Origin: Adenophora triphylla var. japonica
Taxonomy: Eukaryota > Streptophyta > Magnoliopsida > Asterales > Campanulaceae
DNA: 64,000 nucleotides
Direction: 5' to 3'
Assembly: GCA_022495995.1 (NCBI GenBank)
Contig: JAFEMH010005431.1
Span: 62,001-126,000 of the forward strand
Positions 55,132-64,000 of this stretch are shown here, piece by piece. The notes below the pieces were generated by a model. That model was given only the letters and a program-made list of their open reading frames with translations, made no database searches and was not told the DNA's origin. Each line of letters starts with the position of its first letter. Within the stretch, counting starts at the first letter, position 1. Both the position numbers and the translations under genes were made by a program.

Positions 55132-57185
55132 TGAAATTACCCGATCTTTTCCGCGCGCGAGCGTGGCGGAAAAAGGCGGTTGTCTTTCGCGGGGTTGGTG
55201 TACGAGACCTCGCTTCACGGGAAGGAGAGCGAGAATGAGGAGTCGCCACGCGGTTTTGTATTTTGAGCCCAAACGTTGAGAAACGGCTATTGCGAAAATG
55301 GTGTCGTTTTTATTGGTAGCAAAAACTTAGGAAAAGGCTTTGAAAACAGTGATCATTTTTCTTGGCGGCAAAAGCAGTAAAAAGCTTTTTTGTACCGAGA
55401 GATTGTTAGGTTCGGAGGTCGGAGTTACGTTTCGGGTAGAGTATTACGAGATCGCCGAAACGCCTCGCATGGCGAGTCTTTCTACCTTTCTCGAAATCGT
55501 GTGTGTGTGTGTGTGTGTGTGTCCTTTGAAATGGGGGCTTGAATGACAAGCTTTAATCTTGGTTTGAGTGACAAACGTTGATTAGGTGACTTTTGAAAAG
55601 ACGAGCGTTTGAATGACAAACGTCGGTTTTGAGTTTGAAATGAGCATTTGCGTGGCAAACGTCGACTTTGAGTTGAAAATGAGCGTTTGCGTGGCAAACG
55701 TCGATTTTGAGTTGAAAATGAGCGTTTGCGTGGCAAACGTCGACTTTGAGTTGAAAATGAGCGTTTGCGTGGCAAACGTCGATTTTGAGTTTGAAGATGA
55801 GTCATTGTTAACGATTTTTACGAGAAAAATGCGTATTAAATGATTTTAAGTGTCAAATGGCGGCTTTGAGTTTGAAGATGAGCGTTCGGAGGCCGAACGT
55901 CATTTCGCGCATTTTGAAAGAGAGTTCGACGGACGAACTCCGGTTTTGAACCGGGCATTACATTGTTAACGATTTTTACGGGAAAAATGCGTATTAAATG
56001 ATATGCGATCAACGAATCGGGTTGCGACTCGGACTTTTGAAAAGTAAATACTATCACAATCCAAACGGATCGGACTTGTAAATGACAGTATTTAAAGCGG
56101 TGTCAACGGAATCAAACGATCGGAATCGTAAATGACGATCAGCGAGAGGCCAAACGGCTCGGAATTGTAAATGACGATCAACAAGGCCAAACGGCTCGGA
56201 ATTGTAAATGACGATCAACGAGGCCAAACGGCTCGGAATTGTAAATGACGTGAAAGTAAGCAGGAACGGGGTCGGAACGCCGTTTTAACCGTGATTACTT
56301 CTCTTACGGAAAGAAGAGGATCGAGGGCTAAAACGTATCGGACCCGTTAGACGGAAGCGTCTACATTTTGACAATGACGTTCGAAACTTGGTTATAGCGG
56401 CGGCGCGTAAGCAGAGGCGGAACGGAAGATTCGAGAGAGGAGTTATACCTATGGCTAGGGTCGACTCCTTTGGCTCGGGAGGTGTGCACGGGACACGGAA
56501 AGTTATTCGAAAGGTTGTTCGAAGTTGTAGGGTGCGTATTTGATCGAAATACGAAGGTTTCACGCGAATCGAGACAAAACGGGAGCTCGGGAGGGGTGGA
56601 AACCAGTTTGGACCGTGGGGTATGAGATTTTTTGGTGTTTCAAAATCCTCTCTTGCCTTTGACAGCAACTTCTATTTATAGGGTGAAAATTGCAGTAGGA
56701 GTCCGGCCGGACTTGGGTGAATTCGGGGGTTTTAGAATTTTGGAAATGCGGAGGACTTGTTGGCAATTTCGGGAAAATTGCACGGTGAGTCGGCCGGACT
56801 TGGCTTGCAAACCGGGGTATTTTGGTCTTTTGGCCTTGATTTGTGATTGACGAGTGACTAGAGGAGGTGGCATGCGGGACACGTGTCTGTGACTCACGAA
56901 GTGTGGGAGTTCGTTCCCGGTCCGGTTTTGTCCGTTTTAAAATAACGGTCAGGGAAATGTCAAACGCCCGGAAAGTGCCGGAAAATGCGTTTTCGGGGAA
57001 AGCCATACTTTTACGTGAGATGTCACGTGATAAGTACGGTTGACGTCGGGATGCAGGCGATCCGGGGCGTCTCGTTGGCACGCAGCAGGGAGTTTAACGA
57101 GTTCCGGTTAACCTGGAGCGGGCCAGTTAACGGATTTCGGTTAACTTTCTGACGGATTTGGACGATCCGGATTTGGGTACTTAAA
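55132..57185 (-). repeat. 5' LTR of element C
   Basis: 2054 bp. Compared with the 3' LTR it has three more GT units (55,499-55,522) and an extra segment at about 55,803-55,880 that repeats the CATTGTTAACGATTTTTACG block found again at 55,960. The promoter is TATAAATA on the minus strand at 56,673-56,680, with the perfect palindrome AGTCCGGCCGGACT at 56,700-56,713 and a second, one-base-shorter copy at 56,788-56,800. Confidence 0.92.
56673..56800 (-). promoter_or_regulatory. LTR promoter of C
   Basis: TATA box 56,673-56,680 (minus), a 19-bp gap, then the palindrome AGTCCGGCCGGACT (56,700-56,713) and a variant (56,788-56,800). The palindrome is the same as in front of both antisense genes of C. 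Confidence 0.75.
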
Positions 57186-57190
57186 CTATA

Positions 57191-57739
57191 TCTCCAATTA
57201 TCGCTTAAGAAAGAGTATGAAGCATCTATACGAGCTCAACCGTCTTAAAGCGTAGGATTGATGGGCTAAGGACTTTTCTTTTCTAAAGAACCTCATCTTT
57301 GACCAAAAAGAGAGACATTCTCTCGATCACGCAAGTCCCGAGGGTCCCAAGGTTAAAATGCGATGATCACAAGTCAAAGATGAGGACGGGATCATAATCC
57401 CAAATACATAAAATTCGAGGAATCCGGCGACAACCAACAAAATGGTTTGTACGTCAGGAAGATAACTTGGGACATTCCCCCTCCTTATTTTCAAACACAC
57501 GTACACAAGAAAGCACGCAAGCAAGCACGATCACTGAAATCTTGGGAGACTTGCTCAGGCAAGGCACTTTGGGTGAACGCCAAGCGTTCTTCCCGAGGGG
57601 TAACAACCTCCGAACCCATAAAACCTTTTTTTCAAAGTTTTGAGGTAATCAAAATGGCGTGGCGACTCCGTTTTTCAAATAACACGGATGTCTTCAAACT
57701 CGCGTGAATCCAACACAAAATTTGGGCACCACATTCACA
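57191..57739 (+). repeat. 3' LTR of N, right part
   Basis: Continues 34,154 after the CTATA duplication. It ends CACATTCACA at 57,739 and is followed by CTTCC. It matches 23,419-23,966 of the 5' LTR with few changes. Confidence 0.94.
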
Positions 57740-58170
57740 CTTCCCATTGGCCTTGGTGACGGTCACAATATTGGATAACCATGTCGGATATTCGATGACT
57801 CTAATGAATCCTACCCGCAGTAGCTTCTCAATTTCTTCTTTGACCTGTAGAGACCATTCTGGCTTGATCTTCCTCGGTTACATTTCTTGCGGCTTAGCAT
57901 GCGGTGCTAGGGGATTATGTGCTCTACTATCGAAGCTTGTCTAACCCGGCATATCCACTGTATGACCATGCAAACACGTCGACGTATTCCACGACGGATC
58001 AATCGATCTGTCCCGTTGACCCCACGGAAGAAGTTTCCGTCTGTGTCTCTTTAGGTTCCTCGACGGTACCCAAGTTCACACTTGTCAAAACCTCCTCGGC
58101 GGCTTGGGCCCGATTTTCCTCTTTTACGAAACCCCTTAAAGATTTCTTTAATGTATTGTTCATTTAGTGT
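57740..58170 (-). pseudogene. Reverse transcriptase of H, N-terminal third
   Basis: Minus strand with IKPEWSLQVKEEIEKLLRVG, FIRVIEYP and NIVTVTKANGK, reaching the N insertion at 57,740. The reading continues at 22,192. 58,000-58,170 is the pre-RT linker and is frameshifted. Confidence 0.9.
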
Positions 58171-59262
58171 GTTTGCATCTTGTTCAAATGATTCATTATT
58201 AATTGTTGTTGAGTTTTGAGTTAATTTATCATTTTGTTAAGTTGGCAATAAGAGGATACTCGAAAGATCTGTCATTTCATTCAAAATAAGGGAAAGATGA
58301 CATCGATTACATTTTGATAGTCCTCGGGTGTGAGGCCTTCGGATGACTCGGAAGGGGCTGGAATTCAAAGATTCTGACTCGGCGAACGGACAACGGGGTG
58401 TTTGACACAAGCCCAGGTTGAGAAGGACGAGTACCAATCCAAGCTCCGCTATCATTTCTTTGTCGGTGGCTATCGGCCACGAGAACGTCTCCCAATTCTT
58501 CAATGGCATTTACGTCTTAGTTACCAAAGTGCGGGGATCAAAGGATTTTCACCACCGTCTCCAATTACGGCAACTATCTCATCATCCGAGCTGAAGTCGA
58601 TCAAATGCGGGATCGTGCTTCTTCATCAAACAAGCGTAGCAAGCCCCACTCACTGTCTTCACTATTGGCAAGGCTTCTATCTCAAGGCTGATCTTCGGAA
58701 GAGCTAACTCGAAAGTCGAGAAGTCCATTACCCTGGATGCTTTGACTCTTTGTATTGTCGAGTTTCCTTTGAAGACATACTCGTTACGAATGGTAGTGGT
58801 AGCCCCGGGAATGTCCGGCAAGTCAAGGAACATTCTTCGAACGGGATTGGCTGGCTTTCCCCTTACTTTCTCAAGATTCTCCGGAAGGGTTTTACGAGGA
58901 GATCTGATCATTTTTATCGTATTGTGTCTCGCCTTTTGTAAAATAATGGGTCGGGGATAAAGCTGTAGGGATGAAGCAGGGCCCCTTTAGCTTTTACGCC
59001 ATTCGGTTTGTACCCCAAGCCGTATCACGGTATTCTGTTCCTTTACATCGATGATGGTATTGCGACTTGAAGTCTTCTACCCAATCCAAGTCCCGAAGAT
59101 AACCCATTTTTCTCATCATTCTCATGGCGGGAGGGATTTTATCGGAAGTAGTAGTGAGGTCGGTGCAACACACTTGTGCTTTGGAAGGAGCTACAGAGAA
59201 TCTGTCAATGCCAACCCTTCGTCATCATGTTTGATTTCCAATATCGGGATGTCTCCGAGTCT
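58171..59262 (-). pseudogene. Linker between protease and RT of H
   Basis: Minus strand blocks GYKPNGVKAKGALLHPYS (about 59,010), RVKASRVMDFSTFELALPKI (about 58,720) and PSESS-rich short stretches. A KPNGVxxKGxLLHPYS-like block is common in Tat/Ogre polyproteins between protease and RT. Function unknown. Confidence 0.62.
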
Positions 59263-59740
59263 TTAGTTCCTTCTACCGTGACACTTTGTCTCCATAAATG
59301 GTGGTGATAGTACCATCATTTGATTGAAATTTGGCCTTAGGTGCAAAGTAGAGGCTACCCCATTTATTTGGTGGATCCGGGGCCGTCCCAGGAGAACGAT
59401 AAATGAAATCGGAATATCAATCACTTGAAAATCAACATCCATGACCTTTTTCCGAACCATAGCTTGAGAGTAGCAATCCCCAAAAGCGATCGTGTCGTGG
59501 AGTCATAAGCCTTAATAGTCGACTAGAAGGCTTCAAATCGGTAGGTTTCAAGTCCAATAAGTCCATCATCTTGGGTGGCAAGACATTCATTGCAGACCCT
59601 CCATCGACTAATACCCGTGGCAATCGACGCTCTTCTAAGCGGGCCGTGATGTAAAGAGGTTCGTTATGACTAGCCCCATACTTTGGCGAGGTCCAAGTCG
59701 GTGAAGGTAATGATGTTTCCGTAGTGGATACTTCCAATCA
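59263..59740 (-). pseudogene. Aspartic protease of H
   Basis: Minus strand: RVLVDGGSAMNVLPPKMMDL with the catalytic Asp in DGGS (about 59,620), then FQVIDIPISFIVLLGRPRIH and NGVASTLH (about 59,430-59,340). One frameshift near 59,450. LLGRP is a typical flap-distal motif of Gypsy proteases. Confidence 0.87.
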
Positions 59741-61620
59741 TTTGGACGACCTCATGCAGGGTGACATCTATGGGCACCATGGTCTTGGCCAAACTTTCTT
59801 CTAGCTTCAACTTATGAGGGTATGAAGAGGTTAACGGGGACCACAAGGAGATATTGGCTTGGGTACACTTCAAGCGAGTCAACACTAGGTCCTCTTTGTC
59901 GAGTACGGCTTTTCTACTTAGGCTTATAAGGCCTCTTATCTGTCTTTGGCTCAGAGATGGCATTCTTTTTGTCACCCTTAGCCGCTCAATACTCATCTGT
60001 CCGGACCGAGTCATCACATAAACATTAGATTTTCCCGAGTCATTATTCCTCGGAGGATTACATTAGCTCTTTCAAAGTCGAGGCGGGCTCTTCTGGCGTA
60101 TGGCGGTCTGGCCGATTAATCGATTAATGGCGCTCTCTGGAGGCGTAGGCTACTTCTCGAATCGATCCCAAGTTAACGGCTTTCGACCTTCTCGGGGTTC
60201 GACTCTCTGATTGGCTTAGCGGTTGGGTGGTTTCGGCTTTACCTTCTCCGTTTAGAGCCTTCACAGCCTCATTCGACTTTTCAAGGTCAAGATGCAACAG
60301 AGTTGTCACCTTTCGGGGTTTGGAGCTTGGCGAATGGCTTTCTCATCCGGGTCCAACAATTTTTTTCAACAGAGTGGGATCACATTCCTCATCACCGTCA
60401 AGCATGTCCCTTCTTTCTCTAGGGTCGGCCTTCGACGGCATCTTTGACGTTGGCCAAACATTTTACGAAGTGAGAAATTCCATCATCAATAAGGATTTAC
60501 GCGGCCAAACATTTTCTTGGTCGGGAAGGTTTTAAGGCTTTTTGGCTTACGGGCTAACCACTCTTCTCTGTTCCTTCCGGCACTTCGACCGTGTCTTCGT
60601 CGGTATCACTTGTAGTAACTCTCGCGGGAACTTTCGTCTTGGCTCGATGACCAATGAGGGCAAAAGCAGGTCGGGATACTTGACGCCATATAAGAGGTAT
60701 CTTGGACTCCTCCTCGACTTGGGAATTACCAAGAAAACATCGTTGTCGTCACAGGGACATAAAGGGGCCCAGGGTCGCCTCGAGACTTAAGACTCTTTCC
60801 AGGCATCCATACATTCTTCTTCGGATAAGGTCTCGGGAGTGACTACTAACACCGTAACGAGTCTACTCTCCCCGATGAGAGTTTGGCTTCCGCGACGCTT
60901 ATGTTTTCCGGATCGGTGGGTGGAGCCCACTTTCCTCTTTCGGCTAGGGCTTCAATTAAATCCCTCCATTCACCGACCAAGTCTTTGTAAGGAGTATTGA
61001 ACTCTAAGATGTAGGACTCATATCTTTGCCTCATCTAAGCTAGCATCCTTTTCCTTTTCCGAGCCTTCACACAGTGCCAAATACACTTTGAAGTGATTTC
61101 ATCCCCTATTTCAGTGTCGGTGGTTTTCTACCTCATCTTGCCCTTTGGGTTTCACTTCTGGCGGCTCCAAGTCCATTCCTTCTCTTGACTGTCATCATCA
61201 CTGTAAATCCATCCATTCCTATTCTCGTTTCCGACCGATTCTTCACTACCACACTTTGTCGAGAGATAGGCAAATTCACGAGCGTTGACAAAATTAGAGA
61301 GGTCGGGTGGTGCTGGGATTCCAAAGTAAAGGGATTTGGATTAGGCTGAAAGGAGGGAAAGAGTCCCACGGGAGATGCAAAGGCGTGAGGGTGTCGGGAC
61401 CACGACGGCTCGGGATTTTGGGGAAAGACGAAAAGGGACAGTCTTTGGCAAAGGATTATATGAGGATGGAGGAGGGCATTGGCTATAGGCTAGCTTTTCT
61501 TCCCTAGTCATCCGGTTACCCAAACCGATCTTGTTCTCTGTCGAATCGGACATTCGACTCTCTGGATCGACCAAACCGAGGATTCTCGCGAACCTGCCCG
61601 AGAATTCTCGCGCTAACAAG
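59741..61620 (-). pseudogene. Degenerate pre-protease and gag region of H
   Basis: ANISLWSPLTSSYPHKLKLE to IGSIHYGNIITFTDLD (59,900-59,700) is the usual stretch before the protease. Upstream I find only short frames, for example FNTPYKDLVGEWRDLIEALA (about 60,990) and YSQCPPPSSYNPLPKTVPF near 61,480. The last corresponds to the gag start of P and N. No capsid or zinc-finger block is recognisable, so gag may be deleted or very decayed. Confidence 0.55.
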
Positions 61621-63273
61621 TCGCCGACCCGGTGTTCTCACCCACTTCTTTCTTGCGGGAAAGGGATAGGAAAGGTTTAGACTCGGGGTAGGTGTTTAGG
61701 TGAAGGCTCGAGGCAATATGCAAATTAGAATCTTCCGGTTACTTAAAACAGTGTCTTTTATTAATATATATTTGGTTGGAAAAGGGGGTTTGCCTTTCTT
61801 TTTCGTAACTACTCTAGATCCTGGATCAGTGGGTTCCGTCACTACGTCTATAAGCCCCTCGTATTCCACCTGTATTTCGACCTCCCAGGGTGGACAGCCC
61901 CGGGCGAGGGTCCTATAGGGCACGCGGATCCCACCGACCGAGAGTAAAGAACGCTCCTAACGGGTCTAGCGGGTCATAGGAACTTTCAACGCACGAGCAA
62001 TGCGGATTATAGTCAAGGCAATACCGGGAAAGTCTCGTCTTTCTGCCTTGATAGAATTTTGGCAGAATTTCGCTTGAGCGAATGACGTTTTGACTTTCGG
62101 TAAGGTCCGAGAAGATAATAGGCATGGGTCGGGCGGCAAAAGCCGGATGACACAGTGTCACATTGAACTTCGTTGCATACGCCGGGCGTGAGTCAGAATC
62201 GAAGTCAATGCCGGGTTAAGATCTTGCCAATTTTTCCTTGTCGGAATTTTGGCAGAGCTTCGCTTGAGCGAAAGATCTTTGGATTTGTTGGCAAAGACTC
62301 GGTCTCGACTCTTACGCATTCCGTGCAGGTCAAGGTCAATAGTCAATGTCGGTGTTGAGATCTCGCCAATTTTTTCCTTGTCGGAATTTTGGCAGAGTTC
62401 CTCCTCCGTTATGAACTAAGGCTTGACCTTTACGAGGGTATGCAACTGGGCTATATGACACGGACTAGACCAAAAACCGACCAAAAAAGTCACGGTTTTT
62501 TGAAACGTGTGACACGGACTGTGCATTGGTCGACACTGGCTGCCATGGGGAGGTTGGGATGATTCCGTGCGCGCCCGGGAGCATCGTAAGGCTATCCGTG
62601 ACTGCAGCTGGAACCACCCTCGGGTTTGAAGGACGTGCGTGCAAAGTGTACAGGATATATCAGGTGCGCGTAGTGTGCGGTCTCCTAAAAATGTTCCTTT
62701 TTTGAGTTAAAACAGAGATTTTCAAAATGTGTTTTAAAGGAATGATTTTCGGGACGGGGAAAATGCAACACGTAAGCACGTAAATTTTTGGAGCCCTACG
62801 GTCATGGAGCTGAGTAGCCCCAAGCTGCTAGGACTGCCAGATTAACCATGATTTTTCCTGGTGGAATTGCCACTGAGGTCGCCCGGTCAGAATCCAAGGA
62901 GGATTGAGCCGTACGACTGCATGGATCAATTTTCCAGGTTCCACTCCTTTTGCTATTTTTCGGGTTGTTTCCCGTTTCAAAGTATGCACAGATTCCAAGA
63001 TGCAAATGATGCAATGCAAGGTAAAGAAAGCAAACACGATTAATGAAATCGGCGACGGAAGTCTAACCCGCTCAAAGGGAAAAGCTTTCTTTTATTTTTT
63101 TCAAAAAAATTTTTTTCGAAAAGGGATACTGGTACGTGGGATTGTTAAACCACCGGTTATCCCAACTCCCACATCAGGGAGTATACAGGAAGGGCAAGTG
63201 GTTTCCACCTATATACCGAGTATCGATTTTTTTGTTTTTTTTTTTGAAATAAAAGCTTTTCTCCTTTAGGATA
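61621..63273 (-). other. 5' leader of element H
   Basis: Collinear with the leaders of P and N but without the 61-bp array. Palindromes TTCGCTTGAGCGAA occur at about 62,068 and 62,262; a third is missing after a deletion near 62,400. The GAGGGGCTTATAG block lies at about 61,848-61,861 (minus). A frame ending LGAFFTLGRWDPRAL (about 61,915) matches the N leader frame. Confidence 0.7.
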
Positions 63274-63292
63274 TCCCCAGCGGAGTCGCCAA
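63274..63292 (-). other. Primer-binding site of H
   Basis: Minus strand TTGGCGACTCCGCTGGGGA, identical to P. Confidence 0.87.
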
Positions 63293-63294
63293 AC

Positions 63295-64000
63295 TGTGAA
63301 TGTGTGCCCAAATTTTGTGTTTGTTGGATTCACGCGAGTTTGAAGACATCCAGTTTAATTTGAAAAACGGAGTCGCCACGCCATTTTGATTTCCTCAAAA
63401 CTTTGAAAAAAATGGATTTTTATGGGTTCGGAGGTTAAGTTACCCCTTGGGAAGAACGGATCGTCGTTCACCAAAGGTGCCTTGCCGGAGCAAGTCTCCC
63501 AAGATTTCATTAATCGTGCTTGCTTGCGTGCTTTCTTGTGTGCATGTGTTTGAAATCAAAGGGGAGGGAATGTCCCAAGTCGTCTTCCGGACGTACAAAC
63601 CATTTGTTGGTTGTCGCTCGGGATTTCTTGGATTTTATGTATTCGGGATTATGATCCCGTCCTCATCTTGGACTTGTGATCATCGCATTTTTGGACCTCG
63701 GGGAATGCGTGATCGAGAGAATGACTCTCTTTATAGTCAAAGATGAGGTTCTTTAGAAAAGGAGGGTCCTTAGCCCATCAATCCTACACTTTAAGATGGT
63801 CGAGCTCGTATAGATGCTTCATACTCATCTTAAGTGATAATCGGAGATATAGGGTTCAAAGGTGTCCCTTTCTAAAGAGATTATGAAACCTTTATGGAAG
63901 GAACGATGTAAAGATAGGATCTTTTACACAGGTCCGTTCCGAGGTTACTAATGGGGGAATGGGGGAATGCATGTAAAAATGACATTTTTAATGAAAAGAT
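63295..64000 (-). repeat. 5' LTR of H, cut by the window end
   Basis: The first 706 bp (plus coordinates) match the 3' LTR at 11,627-12,240 with few differences. From about 63,910 it continues into a GGTCCGTTCC...AATGCATGTAAAAATGAC part like P, which the 3' LTR lacks. The 3' LTR has therefore probably lost a segment. Confidence 0.9.

Larger units (their letters stand above)
34155..57185 (-). mobile_element. Tat/Ogre-like LTR retrotransposon C, 23 kb
   Basis: The innermost and youngest insertion. Minus strand: 5' LTR 57,185-55,132, primer site 55,129-55,113, leader, gag 53,950-52,248, protease-like segments, RT, RNase H, aRNH, integrase (to about 43,110), then two plus-strand genes (DUF7745-like, PMD), tandem arrays, polypurine tract and 3' LTR 36,135-34,155. 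The size suits Ogre-like elements, known up to about 25 kb. LTR sequence differs from H except for the GGATTTGGGTACTTA end and the polypurine tract. All coding parts are broken by small indels. Confidence 0.92.
22193..57739 (+). mobile_element. Non-autonomous Tat/Ogre-type element N, inserted in the RT of H
   Basis: Boundaries are set by TG...CA ends and CTTCC duplications. Without the C insertion (34155-57190) it is 12.5 kb: 5' LTR 22193-23966, primer site, leader, gag-like ORF 26,442-27,834, long spacer, tandem arrays, polypurine tract, 3' LTR 32,497-34,154 plus 57,191-57,739. No protease, RT, RNase H or integrase is present. It therefore resembles the class of terminal-repeat elements keeping only gag (TR-GAG). 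It shares LTR ends, primer site and leader with H, the plausible helper family. Confidence 0.92.
11627..64000 (-). mobile_element. Tat/Ogre-like LTR retrotransposon H, host of the nest
   Basis: The 3' LTR is at 11627-12881 and the 5' LTR starts at 63295, leaving the window. Both LTRs share diagnostic variants absent from P and N (ACGGATCGTCGTTCAC against AACGTTTGGCGTTCAC), so they are a pair. Order on the minus strand: 5' LTR, primer site 63274-63292, leader, degenerate gag region, protease, reverse transcriptase (split by N at 57740/22192), RNase H, second RNase H, integrase, two plus-strand genes, polypurine tract and 3' LTR. Without N the part in the window is about 16.8 kb. All pol domains carry frameshifts. 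Confidence 0.9.

Overview
The window is plant nuclear DNA, almost entirely transposable elements. The evidence is Ty3/Gypsy LTR retrotransposons of the Tat/Ogre type (long LTRs, a TTGGCGACTC-type primer site, two RNase H domains), a CACTA transposase (TNP2) fragment, exon fragments of a plant LRR receptor kinase, a Stowaway-like terminus and plant mobile domain (PMD) genes. A flowering plant with a repeat-rich genome fits; I cannot name the species. I see no intact host gene, rRNA, tRNA gene or CRISPR.

Layout. (1) 1-8667: element P, minus strand, left part outside the window. (2) 8668-11626: older DNA with LRR-kinase exon remnants (minus), a Stowaway-like end and a TNP2 transposase pseudogene (plus) cut off at 11626. 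(3) 11627-64000: element H, minus strand, inserted in TNP2. Its 3' LTR is 11627-12881 and its 5' LTR starts at 63295 and leaves the window. (4) 22193-57739: element N, plus strand, inserted in the reverse transcriptase of H (duplication CTTCC). (5) 34155-57185: element C, minus strand, inserted in the 3' LTR of N (duplication CTATA). The nest is therefore TNP2 <- H <- N <- C.

H and C are pol-bearing Tat/Ogre-like elements: a gag region (unrecognisable in H), protease, reverse transcriptase, RNase H of the RT, a second archaeal-like RNase H, and integrase. All are eroded by frameshifts. P and N are relatives of H (same LTR ends, leader and primer site). N has no pol and keeps only a gag-derived ORF with two zinc-finger-like modules and no capsid domain.

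The most interesting feature is shared by H and C. Between integrase and 3' LTR each carries the same pair of host-like genes, head to tail and antisense to pol: a spliced PMD gene followed by a gene resembling DUF7745. In each element the LTR promoter and both internal gene promoters carry the same element-specific palindromic box just upstream of a TATA-like box: GCCGTGCGGC type in H, AGTCCGGCCGGACT in C. P and N carry a different palindrome, built on TATGTCG-N2-CGACATA, at the same place in their LTRs. This looks like a co-regulated module. A self-regulatory or anti-silencing role is my inference only.

Tandem minisatellites (34, 37, 39, 40, 42, 50, 57, 59 and 61 bp) fill the non-coding parts. 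Several have periods divisible by three and create long spurious ORFs.
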